DNA of 64,000 nucleotides from Arenibacter sp040216555 (GCA_040216555.1 JAVJOW010000008.1:186001-250000), one strand, 5' to 3'. Shown: positions 26,821 through 36,844, counted from the first letter of the stretch. The notes: generated by a model not told the origin, from the sequence alone. Made by a program: numbers and translations.

Positions 26821-27870
26821 ATGAAACCTGTTACCCTAAAAGAAATTGCGGACCAACTTAATATTTCCGTAACCACTGTTTCAAAAGCCTTAAAGGACTA
26901 TCCGGATATAAGTAAAAAAACCAAGGCCTTGGTAAAAGAGTTGGCACAGACCCTGAACTATAAACCCAACGCCTTTGCCGTAAACCTAAGGACCAAGGAA
27001 TCCAAGACCATTGGCCTCATAATTCCGGAAATTGTACACCATTTTTTTTCCAGTGTTATTAAAGGCATTGTTGCCCAAGCAGAAAAAAAAGGGTACCTGG
27101 TCATCATCCTGCAGTCCAATGAATCCTATGAATTGGAAAAAAAACAGATTCAACTGTTAATGAGCCAACGCGTTGATGGTATTTTGATATCTTTGGCCAA
27201 TGGTACGGCCGATTATAATCACCTTACCGATGTTCTGGCCCAAGACAAACCCTTGGTAATGTTCGATAAGATTGCCAAAATAGTAAAATGCTCCAAGGTA
27301 GTCATCGATGATAGACATGCGGCCTATGTGGCTACCCAGCATTTAATAGATACTGGATGCAAAAGAATTGCCCATTTTAGAGGTGCCCTTTTGCCCCAAA
27401 ACTCCATTGATCGTTTTCTTGGTTATAAAAAAGCTTTGTTGGATAACCATATGCCCTATGATCCCTCTTTGGTGTATATCTGCCAATGTGGCGATCAGAG
27501 CTTTGAAGAGGGAAAAATGAATGCGCGCCAATTATTAAAAGATCACAAGGATGTGGATGGTATCTTCATAAATACCGATATGGTGGCTATTGGGGCCATA
27601 TCTGAATTTAATGAACAAGGGGTAAAAATTCCAGAAGATATTTCGGTTGTAGGATTTAGCAATTGGTTTATGTCCTCGGTCATCTCCCCTAGCCTGACCA
27701 CCATTGATCAGCCGGGTTATCTAATGGGAAAAACCGCTTTTGAACGTCTTTACAAGGAAATGCAACAAGTAAAAAATAAAAAAACCATTGTTTACAAAGA
27801 CGTCGTCTTGGAAACAGGCCTCATTAAACGGCAATCCACCAAGGAGGTCTTACAAAAAACCCTGCCCTGA
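26821..27870 (+). CDS. LacI-family transcriptional regulator
   Basis: A 349 aa regulator. The N-terminal HTH and hinge are plain: VTLKEIADQLNISVTTVSKALKDYPDISKKT, then LNYKPNAFAVNLRTKESKTIGLIIPEI. The rest is a periplasmic-binding-type sugar-sensing domain (VDGIFINTDMVAIGAI, PSLTTIDQPGYLMGKTAFERL). It is expected to bind the two palindromic sites just upstream and to control the divergent sucrose permease, kinase and phosphorylase genes. The effector is probably sucrose, fructose or a phosphorylated product. It converges with the HAD gene 39 bp away. Confidence 0.92.
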   Translation: MKPVTLKEIADQLNISVTTVSKALKDYPDISKKTKALVKELAQTLNYKPNAFAVNLRTKESKTIGLIIPEIVHHFFSSVIKGIVAQAEKKGYLVIILQSNESYELEKKQIQLLMSQRVDGILISLANGTADYNHLTDVLAQDKPLVMFDKIAKIVKCSKVVIDDRHAAYVATQHLIDTGCKRIAHFRGALLPQNSIDRFLGYKKALLDNHMPYDPSLVYICQCGDQSFEEGKMNARQLLKDHKDVDGIFINTDMVAIGAISEFNEQGVKIPEDISVVGFSNWFMSSVISPSLTTIDQPGYLMGKTAFERLYKEMQQVKNKKTIVYKDVVLETGLIKRQSTKEVLQKTLP

Positions 27871-27909
27871 CCACAGGCCCTAACACCTTTCCAAACCCGT
27901 ATACCTGCG

Positions 27910-28641
27910 CTAGCGATTTTCCACTATAAAATGACAAACCCTATTGATAAGTTCCTTGGGGTCGTCTACTATAAAAGAAGGAGCAAGTACATTTGCTGCA
28001 TGCACCTCACTTCTGGTAAGGTGGTTGGTTACGGCAAAGACCTTCATCCCTGCCGCAAGTCCCGCCTTGATTCCATTTAACGAATCTTCAATAACCAAAC
28101 ATTCTTCAGGCTCCATTTTGAGCATATCTTTAACTTTAAGATATATCTCCGGATGTGGCTTTCCCTGTACAATATCATCGCTTGTTAAGATAATATCCAG
28201 TTTTCCCCGAATTCCCATGGCCTCGATTACCTTGCCCGCCTCAAAGCTATGCGACATGGTAGCAACGACCGTTCGAAAACTATCCTTGTAAACCCTACGC
28301 AGCAATTCCAGGTTATACTTGCAAAAATGACCGGATAAGAGAGTTTTGTCGTTCAGCATTTGATGGTATATGGCAAGTCTGCTCTTAATAATCCGTTCTT
28401 TTACAGTTACTGTATCAAGGCCGTTCAAATGTTCCGATAAGGGCTTTTTGTATTCCTCAAAAAGTCCATCCACAACTCCGGCCCTGGAAAGCCCCACGTA
28501 CTTCCCGAAACTGTCCATCACCATTTTTTGTGACACCGACCCCTTCGTCAAAATCTGAATGGCCTGGGCATAGGATTCCGCCTTTAATATTTCGGTATGT
28601 ACCAGGGTTCCATCAAGATCAAAAATTACTGCTTTTATCAT
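27910..28641 (-). CDS. HAD-family hydrolase, beta-phosphoglucomutase-like
   Basis: A 243 aa cytoplasmic enzyme of HAD subfamily I. Motif I is IFDLDGTLVHTE, with nucleophile Asp8 and acid Asp10. The helical cap follows, then VVATMSHS (motif II), GKPHPEIY (motif III Lys) and VIEDSLNGIKAGLAAGMKV (motif IV). It may be a sugar-phosphate phosphatase or a beta-phosphoglucomutase; these cannot be separated by eye. It lies 22 bp downstream of the DUF4249 gene and beside the sucrose set, where glucose 1-phosphate is made, but a link is only inference. Confidence 0.85.
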   Translation of the reverse strand: MIKAVIFDLDGTLVHTEILKAESYAQAIQILTKGSVSQKMVMDSFGKYVGLSRAGVVDGLFEEYKKPLSEHLNGLDTVTVKERIIKSRLAIYHQMLNDKTLLSGHFCKYNLELLRRVYKDSFRTVVATMSHSFEAGKVIEAMGIRGKLDIILTSDDIVQGKPHPEIYLKVKDMLKMEPEECLVIEDSLNGIKAGLAAGMKVFAVTNHLTRSEVHAANVLAPSFIVDDPKELINRVCHFIVENR

Positions 28642-28663
28642 CTTGTTCTTAAATTGACCGTTG

Positions 28664-29509
28664 TTATTGGAAGGTGTAACTTCTTTTCACCATCTCCGTT
28701 AGTCTAAAGTATCCGTATGCATAATTTTCCGGGGCGCTAACATTGATACAATTTCCCCTAAGCGGGACGGGAGTAGCGCTAAAAAGACCTGTACCCCCCG
28801 ATTGTTCTATAAGTATTCCTATGAAATTGGAATACTGTTCGGAGATACCGTAGAACTCTATATCGACAATATCACCAGGAACAAATGCCTCTATTTTATC
28901 CGTGCTTTCATCTTCCTCTTTCTCAAAATACCAATTAATTTCGTTCCCGTTAATAAATTCGTCATCCGCATCCTCCAGATGAGGCAAAAGATCGCCACGT
29001 TCCTTGAACTTAAAGAGGTAGAAATTTTCTTCCTCCTCGGGATCAGTAAATATAACGTTAACTTCAAGATGTTCCTCATTAAAACCTTTGTTTCGCGATT
29101 GGGTAAGGTCCGATATATCCACTACTGGCATTAATCTCTCCGTAGCGGTATAGGTCTCATTATTATAAACTACCTCCAAGGTATAAGTCCCGTTTAAAAC
29201 TGGAACAAATGAGGTAGTAGTATAGTCCCCATTGTTTTGGTCCTCAAATACATATGTTGCCCCATCGGCATTATTAGTAACTATTACTGAGGCCCCGGTG
29301 ACACTGGAATTGGTGTGGCTCCCAAAATAGGGCCTAGAAGTACTAAGCTTAATAGTCTGTTCATTCCCCGAGGTTCCTTTTTCCCAATCCAAGGAGGCTT
29401 CTATAATTAATCTGGCCTCTGCCGTCTGCACGTCAACATCTATCACATCGGTACAGGCACTAAAGTTGATAAAGATGGAAATAATTGCAAGCTTTATATA
29501 TGTCTTCAT
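28664..29509 (-). CDS. DUF4249 lipoprotein, partner of a TonB receptor
   Basis: A 281 aa lipoprotein. The signal ends IFINFSACTDVIDVDV, with Cys at about residue 19, and the family-typical CTDVIDVDVQTAEARLIIEASLDW block follows. Beta-sandwich strands fill the rest, and the C-terminus has a YGYFRLTEM stretch. DUF4249 proteins are usually encoded just after a FecA-like TonB receptor, as here (6 bp gap), and are thought to sit on the outer membrane and help the receptor. The cargo is unknown. Confidence 0.87.
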   Translation of the reverse strand: MKTYIKLAIISIFINFSACTDVIDVDVQTAEARLIIEASLDWEKGTSGNEQTIKLSTSRPYFGSHTNSSVTGASVIVTNNADGATYVFEDQNNGDYTTTSFVPVLNGTYTLEVVYNNETYTATERLMPVVDISDLTQSRNKGFNEEHLEVNVIFTDPEEEENFYLFKFKERGDLLPHLEDADDEFINGNEINWYFEKEEDESTDKIEAFVPGDIVDIEFYGISEQYSNFIGILIEQSGGTGLFSATPVPLRGNCINVSAPENYAYGYFRLTEMVKRSYTFQ

Positions 29510-29515
29510 TTTCTA

Positions 29516-31882
29516 TTAAAATTTAAAGTTATAGGTTACTGATGGCACAATGCCGAAAATTGCCGTTCTGGTGGCTTCATTGGCTCCCGTATCCACATTC
29601 TGTCCAAAGGAAATGGAAGCTGCATTTTTGTGATTATACACATTATATAAACCTAGGACCCACTCCCCTTTCCATCTATTGTCAGGTTTTTTATTGGGTC
29701 TATAAGTAGCGGAAATATCCAATCTGTGATAGGCTGGCAAGCGATCGGAATTTCGATCCGAGTAAATGGCAATGGACTGGTCTTCATAGGTATACTGACC
29801 GTTGGGATAAGTAACCGGTCTCCCTGTTTGAAAAACCAGATTGCTTCCAAACGACCATTTCTCATTTAATTCATAGGCCCCGGTCAAAGAAAAATCGTGG
29901 GTCCTGTCATAAGCGGTATTGTACCACTTGCCATCGCTGATCCCCAAACCACCTGCCTTGCCCCCTGGAGTTCGCTGTTCAGATTTTGCCAAGGTATAGG
30001 CAAACCACCCTGTAAATTTACCTTCATTTTTCCTGGCCAAAAATTCAAGCCCATAGGCCCTGGATTCCCCATTCAAAATTTCTGTCTCTATATTATTGGT
30101 CCCTATTAAGTCAGATCCGTCTATATAATCTATTCTATTATCCGTGGTCTTATAATAGGCTTCCACCTCCAAGGAATACATTTTATCGTCGAAATTTCTA
30201 AAATAGCCCAAGGCAAATTGATCCGACAATTGTGGTTTTACAAATTTGCCACTGGGGGTCCAAACGTCCAAAGGGGTAACCGATTTGGTATTGGACAATA
30301 AATGAATATACTGTGCTGCCCGTGAATAGCCTGCCTTGATGGATGAGAAGTCGTTCAACTGATATGCAAGGGAAAGCCTAGGTTCCAAATTACCAAAAGT
30401 TGCAATAGTTTCACTTTTCCCATAGGGGGTCTCCCCTACGGGCGTACCTCGTTCATAAATACCCAATAATTGGTTATATACCACTGGTTTATCATCCTCA
30501 TATTCTGTCATGGCCTGCCCTCCCATACGACTAAAGGCACTATAACGTAGGCCGTACTGTACCGTCAGCTTATTACCTAGCTTTTGTTCCGCATTAATGT
30601 ACAGGGCACTTTCAAACGCTTTTTTTCGGTCCAGGGACAAAGAATTGATTTCTGATGATTCTGAAGTAGGCCTAATTTGCCCCGGATCAAAATCGTAATA
30701 AATGCCACTTGCCCCAAAATCCAGTTTAAATTTTTCACTGGTATAATACTTTAAATCATATTTTATATTGTAGTTGTTTATGGAGGAAATCCAATCGAAC
30801 TCTTCAATTACAATACCCAGATCATAGTCGTACTTGCTATATATCAATGATAGGTTGGAGAACAATCTGTCATTAAAAATATGGTTCCAGCGCAAATTTC
30901 CCGACAAGTTTCCATAACTGCTATTAAAACTTTCGCCTAATTCAAAGGCATCCCTGCCAAAATATCCGGAAAGAAAGAGCTGGTTACTCCCATTAAGGTT
31001 GTAATTGGTCTTAAGATTCAAATCGTAAAAATTAGCACTGTTGTCTTTCCCTACAGCCTTCAAGAGTAAATGGGCATACGACCCCCTTCCCGCAATTAAG
31101 AAAGAACCTTTTTCTTTAAACATGGGGCCTTCTAAAGCCAATCTGCTGGAAATAATTCCGATTCCCCCGGTCATGGTAAAATTTTTGCTATTCCCATCCT
31201 TCTGACGTACGTCCAGAACAGAAGAGGTTCTTCCCCCGAATCGGGCAGGAATACCGCCCTTGTACAGTTTAATATCCTTGATGGCGTCTGCATTAAAGAC
31301 CGAAAAGAATCCCAGTAAATGGGATGTATTATAAATAATGGCCTCGTCCAGAAGTACCAAATTTTGGTCGGCCGCACCACCCCTTACATGAAACCCACTG
31401 GAGCCCTCACCATTATTGGTAACTCCCGGAAGCATTTGTAGGGATTTTATAATATCCAACTCTCCCAATACCACTGGCATTTGTTTTACTGTTTTAATGT
31501 TCAGTTTGGCAACGCTCATCTCCGGTTTTCTAAGGATAACACGCTCCGGTTCCTCTGCAGTCACCACAATTTCGTCCAGTTGGGTAGAAAACTCCATAAT
31601 TTCGAAATCCATTTTTTGATCCCGGTCCAGGGCTAATCCCTTTTTTAATTCAGTAAAACCGATATAGGAAATAATAATATTGTAATTCCCTTTTGGAGCG
31701 GTAAGAGAGTAAAAACCATATTCGTTGGTAGTAACACCAATTGTGGATCCCTCCAAAAAGACAGAAGCCCCAAATAGGGTTTCCCCATTACTCCCATCCG
31801 TAATGGTGCCACTTACCGTATACCTTTCCTGGGCGGACAGTATTGTGGTGAATAGTATAAATGTTAGAAAAATATTTTTCAT
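29516..31882 (-). CDS. TonB-dependent outer-membrane receptor
   Basis: A 788 aa outer-membrane receptor with a signal peptide (ending TILSAQERY). An N-terminal carboxypeptidase-like domain follows (VSGTITDGSNGETLFGASVFLEG, about 20-105), then a plug (DIIKSLQMLPGVTNNGEGSSGFHVRGGAADQNLVLLDEA, about 145-190), then a beta-barrel ending in Phe (PSVTYNFKF). It is short for the family and has no SusD partner; it is paired with the DUF4249 lipoprotein. It is expected to move a siderophore, metal or small ligand rather than a polysaccharide. No promoter motif was identified in the 878 bases upstream. Confidence 0.92.
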   Translation of the reverse strand: MKNIFLTFILFTTILSAQERYTVSGTITDGSNGETLFGASVFLEGSTIGVTTNEYGFYSLTAPKGNYNIIISYIGFTELKKGLALDRDQKMDFEIMEFSTQLDEIVVTAEEPERVILRKPEMSVAKLNIKTVKQMPVVLGELDIIKSLQMLPGVTNNGEGSSGFHVRGGAADQNLVLLDEAIIYNTSHLLGFFSVFNADAIKDIKLYKGGIPARFGGRTSSVLDVRQKDGNSKNFTMTGGIGIISSRLALEGPMFKEKGSFLIAGRGSYAHLLLKAVGKDNSANFYDLNLKTNYNLNGSNQLFLSGYFGRDAFELGESFNSSYGNLSGNLRWNHIFNDRLFSNLSLIYSKYDYDLGIVIEEFDWISSINNYNIKYDLKYYTSEKFKLDFGASGIYYDFDPGQIRPTSESSEINSLSLDRKKAFESALYINAEQKLGNKLTVQYGLRYSAFSRMGGQAMTEYEDDKPVVYNQLLGIYERGTPVGETPYGKSETIATFGNLEPRLSLAYQLNDFSSIKAGYSRAAQYIHLLSNTKSVTPLDVWTPSGKFVKPQLSDQFALGYFRNFDDKMYSLEVEAYYKTTDNRIDYIDGSDLIGTNNIETEILNGESRAYGLEFLARKNEGKFTGWFAYTLAKSEQRTPGGKAGGLGISDGKWYNTAYDRTHDFSLTGAYELNEKWSFGSNLVFQTGRPVTYPNGQYTYEDQSIAIYSDRNSDRLPAYHRLDISATYRPNKKPDNRWKGEWVLGLYNVYNHKNAASISFGQNVDTGANEATRTAIFGIVPSVTYNFKF

Positions 31883-32760
31883 TCTTTGATTATTGAATAT
31901 TGCATTAATGATTGTTCTCTTTTTTTTGATTTAGTACCTAAAACAGCCCTATGCTATTATCTTGTAGTTTTGATTGATGAATAAACCTCCTAAGTGTAAT
32001 GGGTACCTCTGCTGATTACTTGATAATTTGTGCTACATCTAATTCTCTTTATAGTTTAAGTGGTTAAATCTATTTTTCTCTGATTAAATTCATATTACCA
32101 TTAAGGCCTAAGTCTACAACTTCCTTTCCTTGGTACGGCTTACCCAATAAACCGATGGTTCCCTTGGGTACTGCCAAAATCCTTTCAATAATTCCGCGGC
32201 AAAAGTGTGCATTCATTTCCTTACAAACGTTCCGTAATGAAAATCCGAACCTTATTTTACAGGATGGCGTTTTCATTAGGGTTTAAGTTGGGCATGAAGG
32301 GTTATTGGGATTTAGTAATGTGGGCCTACAGCCTTTATGGGTATATCCGTTACCTGAATATAGATGCCTTTTGGACCTCCTAGGCATCCCTGTAACTATG
32401 CCTATAACACTTTTTACAGTTAACTGCCTAACACAAATAAAACTGCATCCCTCAATAAAGGATACTTGACTGCTATTTTGATTACTTGAATTCAATTTTG
32501 GATGTTCATGATTATTATATGGCCTATTGACATCCGAAAAAAATAAAGGTTGCATATTCCCGAAAAAAAATATTTGGAATTTCAGCTGCTAAGTTTATTC
32601 AATCAAAAATTGAGCTTTTAAGGGGCTGGAACAGTTAAGGACCATGGGTAAAATAAAAGAGTACAAAAATATTTTTCCCTTTAGATGCAACTTTTTAAAC
32701 TAATGTTTGTCTATTACTTTGATATTCCCCCTATTTGGACCGTTAAAACCATTTTTATAG
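31883..32760. other. 878 bases without a convincing gene
   Basis: This stretch separates the TonB receptor and the divergent ECF sigma gene. Short open frames exist on the minus strand (for example about 32070-32276) but they have no recognisable motif and no neighbour support. I see no strong repeat. It probably contains two divergent promoters and may contain degraded coding DNA. Confidence 0.5.
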
Positions 32761-33300
32761 TTGAAAACCAATATCCGTTTTACACACCAGGAACTTGTTG
32801 AAAAGAGCAAGTTGGGCGACCGAAACTCACAGTTTCAATTGTATGAACATTATGTAGATGCTATGTACAATGTTAGTATGAGGATGTTGTGCAGTAAGGA
32901 AGATGCTGAAGATACCGTTCAAGACAGTTTTATTGAAGCTTTTAAGAATTTGGGGAATTTTAGATACGAGAGCACATTTGGTTCCTGGCTAAAACGAATT
33001 GTCATTAATAGGAGTATTAACCATTTAAAATTAAAGCGGATTCCTCTAGTGCCAATGATGGACCATGAATACCATCTCACTGAAGAACCTATTGAAAATG
33101 AAGAGGAAATAGATATTGAAAAGGTGAAAAGAGGTATTAAAAAGCTTCCACCGGGTTACCAACAGATCATACATCTGTACTTGATAGAAGGATACGATCA
33201 TGAAGAAATTGGGGAAGTATTGGACATATCAAAATCTACCTCTAAATCCCAGTACCACAGGGCAAAGAAAAAATTACTTGAAATTATAAAAGAAATGTAA
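32761..33300 (+). CDS. ECF RNA polymerase sigma factor
   Basis: A 179 aa sigma-70 family factor with TTG as the start. Region 2 is QFQLYEHYVDAMYNVSMRMLCSKEDAEDTVQDSFIEAFKNL (given here as the span of about residues 22-62) and region 4 is the PPGYQQIIHLYLIEGYDHEEIGEVL HTH near residues 125-170. The TTG is kept because region 2 would be cut by the first ATG. The stop overlaps the start of the next gene (TAATG), which indicates translational coupling with its likely anti-sigma partner. Confidence 0.9.
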   Translation: MKTNIRFTHQELVEKSKLGDRNSQFQLYEHYVDAMYNVSMRMLCSKEDAEDTVQDSFIEAFKNLGNFRYESTFGSWLKRIVINRSINHLKLKRIPLVPMMDHEYHLTEEPIENEEEIDIEKVKRGIKKLPPGYQQIIHLYLIEGYDHEEIGEVLDISKSTSKSQYHRAKKKLLEIIKEM

Positions 33301-33845
33301 TGGATTATTTTGAAAAACATATAAGGGACAACAAGGCATCGTTCGATGAACACAAGGCGGACAGATCCAAAATGTGGGCCAAAATAGAATCGGAACTGTC
33401 CAATAAAAAACCAAAGATAGTTCCGATGTGGAAGTCCCCCTTATTTCGTGTGGCCGCCAGTGTTGTGTTGGTCTTGCTTTTGACTTGGCTAATCGGCATG
33501 ACGGTCTATGGCGGATACCAGTCCGGCGGGCAGAACAGCGTGGTCTCCCAAGAACTTATGGACATTGATATGCATTATAGCAACTTGGTACAATATCAGG
33601 TACAATTAGTGAAAGATCATCCCGACCTATCCCAGGAAGACAAAGATGAATTTCTATCGTTCATGGACGAATTGGATGAAGAATACGAAGTTTTAAAATT
33701 GGAAATGAAAAAAAATCTTGGCAACGAACGGATACTGGAAGCTATTATTGGCAACTACAAAAAAAGGATTGAACTCATAGAAAACTTATTGAAGCAAATA
33801 AACGATTCAAAAATGATAAATGACGATTATGGATACACCTTGTAA
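33300..33845 (+). CDS. Probable membrane-anchored anti-sigma factor
   Basis: A 181 aa protein with a cytoplasmic N-terminal part (about 1-45), one membrane helix (VAASVVLVLLLTWLIGMTVYGGY, about 56-78) and a periplasmic, strongly charged coiled-coil-like part (about 95-175). This layout, with overlap of the ECF sigma stop codon, is that of an anti-sigma factor. No zinc-binding HxxxCxxC motif is visible, so it is not a ZAS-type protein. The signal it relays is unknown. Confidence 0.72.
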   Translation: MDYFEKHIRDNKASFDEHKADRSKMWAKIESELSNKKPKIVPMWKSPLFRVAASVVLVLLLTWLIGMTVYGGYQSGGQNSVVSQELMDIDMHYSNLVQYQVQLVKDHPDLSQEDKDEFLSFMDELDEEYEVLKLEMKKNLGNERILEAIIGNYKKRIELIENLLKQINDSKMINDDYGYTL

Positions 33846-34917
33846 AAACTCGCTATTATGTATAGCCTTAGTCCTTATGGCCAATTTAATGATGGGCCAG
33901 GAAAAAGTATCGAAGACTATATCGGAGACTTTTGAAATGACCAATGCGGGAGAATTCCAAATAGAAAATAAATACGGGAACATAACTATCCACGGTTGGT
34001 CCAAGAACAATATTTCTATTACCGTAGATATCGTTACCTCCCATAAAAAAAGGGAAAATGCACAAAATCTATTGGATCGCATAGAGCCTAGAATTAAGAC
34101 AATGTCCGATTTTGTAGCTATTACTACGGAAATTTCGGAAAAGAACAAAGGCTTTTTAGCGGAGTATTTCAACAAGGCAAATCCGTTCGACTTCGACCGA
34201 AGCAATGTACAGATCAACTATTCCATTTATTTACCCGCCAATGCGGTTGTGGATATCAATAATAAGTTTGGCGACGTCATTCTAGAGGATTGGACCGGTA
34301 AATTAAAAATAGACGTCCAGCATGGCGATATTTGGATCAACAAAAACCTTAAAAACGCCGACATCGCTTTAAAATACGGCAAGTTAAAGGCTAAAAACAT
34401 AAACTTTGGCAGTATAAATTTAAAAAATGGCAGTTTATCCCTTGGTAAATCCAAGGACTTAAGATTGACCAGTAGCGGTTCGGCAATAGATTTGGAAGAA
34501 ATATCCTCCTTGGAAATATATTCCAGCAAAGATGAAATTGCTATTGATGAAGTTGAATCCGTACATGGGGAATTGGAATTCTCCAATGTAACATTGGCGA
34601 ATGTGGACGATGAAATAGATCTGGTCATGAAAATTGCAGAATTTAAAGTATTGACCATTCATAGTGCCGATGCCAAAATTAACATTCATCAACAATCCTC
34701 GGAAATTGTGCTCAATGTTCAGGACTTCTCCTTTAGGTTTAATGCAACCTTGGAGGAAGGATTATTGCGCCTTCCTAAAACCTTCGAAAATGTGGAAACA
34801 CAGATGATCGACAAAGGCCAAAGAATACGTGATATAAAGGCCACCTATGGCAATTCCAAACAGGGTTCCATTTCCATTACGGGTGAAAAAGGGGTCATTC
34901 TTTTAAAGGATCTTTAA
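33829..34917 (+). CDS. Exported DUF4097-like beta-helix protein
   Basis: Exported protein of about 362 aa. An alternative ATG at 33820 would overlap the previous gene by 26 bp; the ATG at 33829 gives a normal signal peptide (LLCIALVLMANLMMGQE). The mature part consists of short repeated strands such as FQIENKYGNITIHGW, INNKFGDVILEDW, VQHGDIWINKN and LKYGKLKAKNINFGSINLKNG, the pattern of DUF4097/adhesin-type beta-helices. It is co-transcribed with the sigma and anti-sigma genes and may be an envelope target or sensor of that module. Confidence 0.75.
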   Translation: MDTPCKNSLLCIALVLMANLMMGQEKVSKTISETFEMTNAGEFQIENKYGNITIHGWSKNNISITVDIVTSHKKRENAQNLLDRIEPRIKTMSDFVAITTEISEKNKGFLAEYFNKANPFDFDRSNVQINYSIYLPANAVVDINNKFGDVILEDWTGKLKIDVQHGDIWINKNLKNADIALKYGKLKAKNINFGSINLKNGSLSLGKSKDLRLTSSGSAIDLEEISSLEIYSSKDEIAIDEVESVHGELEFSNVTLANVDDEIDLVMKIAEFKVLTIHSADAKINIHQQSSEIVLNVQDFSFRFNATLEEGLLRLPKTFENVETQMIDKGQRIRDIKATYGNSKQGSISITGEKGVILLKDL

Positions 34918-35003
34918 TAAACTTAAAAAAAAGTATAAAAAAAATGCAACATTTTACAGCGTTTGTTGTCTACTATAAAATCATCAATCAAAAATCGAAG
35001 AGC

Positions 35004-35672
35004 ATGAAATTAAACACAGCAATTTTACTTCCCCTTTTATTGGGATTCACTATTACAACTTTTGCCCAGGACATGTCTGGCGATTATGTAGAGTTTAACG
35101 ATCGAAAGAATGTAGTACATGGGGTCTACTTAGGTCTTACCACACACTATGGAGAAATTGAGGACAAGGACACCTTCTTTACAGGTTTGAAAGTGGCCTA
35201 TGTAGCCAACCAACAATTTGAAATAGGTTTTGTGGGTACCTTCTTCTATTCGGACCAAAACATATACAGGGGTCTATCCATGTATGACGAAGATCTAATC
35301 GGCGCTTATGGAGGGCTGCATTTGGAACCTATTTTATTTAGTAAACACCGAGTAAACCTCTCTTTTCCAGTGTTGATAGGGGCTGGCGGCATGGGTTACA
35401 TAGATGACAATTATAGCGACCATAATTTTGACGAGGACGAATTTGAAGATAACGCGCAAGCCTTTTTTATAGTTGAACCCGGGATCAACGCATTGTTCAA
35501 TATTTCCAGGTATTTACAATTGGAAGCCGGAGTAAAGTATCGATTTTCAAGTAAATTTAACGATGCCAAGAGCTTTGCCCCCATTAAGGACATAAACGGC
35601 TTTTCCGCGGGAATAGGAGTCAAAGTAGGCATTTTTAATATGGGAAGGAATAGGTATAAAAAGAATATATAA
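35004..35672 (+). CDS. Small outer-membrane beta-barrel-like protein
   Basis: About 222 aa from the ATG at 35004, which begins a good signal peptide (LNTAILLPLLLGFTITTFAQD). An upstream ATG at 34944 would place 20 odd residues before the signal and is rejected. Alternating strands (VYLGLTTHYGEIE, FEIGFVGTFFYSD, LSFPVLIGAGGMGY, LQLEAGVKYRFSSKF, FSAGIGVKVGIF) suggest an eight-stranded outer-membrane barrel. It follows the DUF4097-like gene by 86 bp and is probably part of the same envelope module. Ligand unknown. Confidence 0.75.
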   Translation: MKLNTAILLPLLLGFTITTFAQDMSGDYVEFNDRKNVVHGVYLGLTTHYGEIEDKDTFFTGLKVAYVANQQFEIGFVGTFFYSDQNIYRGLSMYDEDLIGAYGGLHLEPILFSKHRVNLSFPVLIGAGGMGYIDDNYSDHNFDEDEFEDNAQAFFIVEPGINALFNISRYLQLEAGVKYRFSSKFNDAKSFAPIKDINGFSAGIGVKVGIFNMGRNRYKKNI

Positions 35673-35673
35673 C

Positions 35674-35889
35674 ATGAAAAATAACACTAAAAGCGTTTGC
35701 TGCATCTGCCATGATGTTATTGAAACCCAACATGTATTTTCACAGGATAATCAGGTTTTCTTAAAAAGAAATCTGGTAGAATCTTCAAACGGAACAATCC
35801 TTAAGGACCAATGGTATCCAATAAATTTCCAATGGATATCCGATATGGAGCTAAGAAAAAATTTAACGCTGCAGTCAAATTTGGAGTAA
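35674..35889 (+). CDS. Small hypothetical protein with a CxxC motif
   Basis: A 71 aa open frame beginning one base after the barrel gene stop codon. The N-terminus has VCCICHDVIETQH, a possible metal-binding Cys/His cluster. No family recognised. The immediate spacing supports it being real, but its composition is not strongly diagnostic. Confidence 0.4.
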   Translation: MKNNTKSVCCICHDVIETQHVFSQDNQVFLKRNLVESSNGTILKDQWYPINFQWISDMELRKNLTLQSNLE

Positions 35890-35947
35890 TTCTTAGTAAT
35901 CCCTAGAATGGCTTCTTCCTTGTTTTAAAACGAATACAAACATGTAA

Positions 35948-36844
35948 TCATTTGTGGTTGGTATTGCGGTTTGGCCTTATCACGGCAACAACCTTCTTAA
36001 ATACCATTACTAACAATAAACAAAGGAAACCGATAACAAGTCCGGCTAAAAATTCCCCCACTATTGCCGGCAATGTCTCTAGCCAATGATGAAGAAATTC
36101 TAGATTGTGCACAAAAATCCCTCCGGCCACCAGCACCAGAGCAATGGTGCCTATTACCGATAAACTTTTTATTACCACCGGTAAGGCAGCCACGAGAAAC
36201 CGTCCAACGGCATTGGTAAAGCTGCGCTTCTTGCCATTAAGTGCAATAAGTTTTAGGCCCAGATCGTCCATCCTTACTATCAATGCTACAATACCATAAA
36301 CCCCGGCCGTTGCCACCAACGCAATTATAGAAACTACCATTACCTGAGTCCAAATAGGTTCTTGAACTACCGCTCCGAGGGCAATGATTACTATTTCTAC
36401 GGAGAGAATAAAATCGGTTATAATGGCCGACTTGATTTTTTCCTTCTCCAAAAGCAGGATTTCCTCTTTGGTCAAATTGGTTTGCACCTTCCCGCTTATA
36501 GGCTTGTGTTGGGGTATAAAAAAATGGTAAATCTTCTCTGCCCCTTCATACGCCAGATAAAGTCCACCCAACACCAAAATTACCGTGACCGCCACTGGCA
36601 AAAAAGCACTGAGTAAGAAAGCGATGGGAAGAATAATCAATTTATTCAGCAATGATCCCTTGGTAATGGCCCATAACACCGGTATTTCCCTGGAAGAAAC
36701 AAAACCGGAGGCCTTTTCAGCATTTACTGCCAAATCATCCCCCAAAATACCCGCCGTCTTCTTCCCGGCTATTTTACTCATAGCCCCTACGTCATCCATT
36801 AAGCTGGCAATATCGTCCAGTAAAGCAAAAAATCCTGATGCCAT
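35948..36844 (-). CDS. DUF808 family inner-membrane protein
   Basis: A 298 aa membrane protein. It opens with the very typical MASGFFALLDDIASLMDDV and KTAGILGDDLAVNAEKASG, followed by WAITKGSLLNKLIILPIA. About five to seven hydrophobic helices follow, with the LALGGxYLxYEGxEK-like segment GGLYLAYEGAEKIYHFF in the middle. DUF808 (YedI-like) proteins have no assigned function. It is a single minus-strand gene between two plus-strand blocks. Confidence 0.93.
   Translation of the reverse strand: MASGFFALLDDIASLMDDVGAMSKIAGKKTAGILGDDLAVNAEKASGFVSSREIPVLWAITKGSLLNKLIILPIAFLLSAFLPVAVTVILVLGGLYLAYEGAEKIYHFFIPQHKPISGKVQTNLTKEEILLLEKEKIKSAIITDFILSVEIVIIALGAVVQEPIWTQVMVVSIIALVATAGVYGIVALIVRMDDLGLKLIALNGKKRSFTNAVGRFLVAALPVVIKSLSVIGTIALVLVAGGIFVHNLEFLHHWLETLPAIVGEFLAGLVIGFLCLLLVMVFKKVVAVIRPNRNTNHK

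Noticed and set aside
32070..32276. 68-codon minus-strand frame in the 878-base gap
   Set aside because: No recognisable motif and no supporting neighbour; could be debris but not supportable as a gene.
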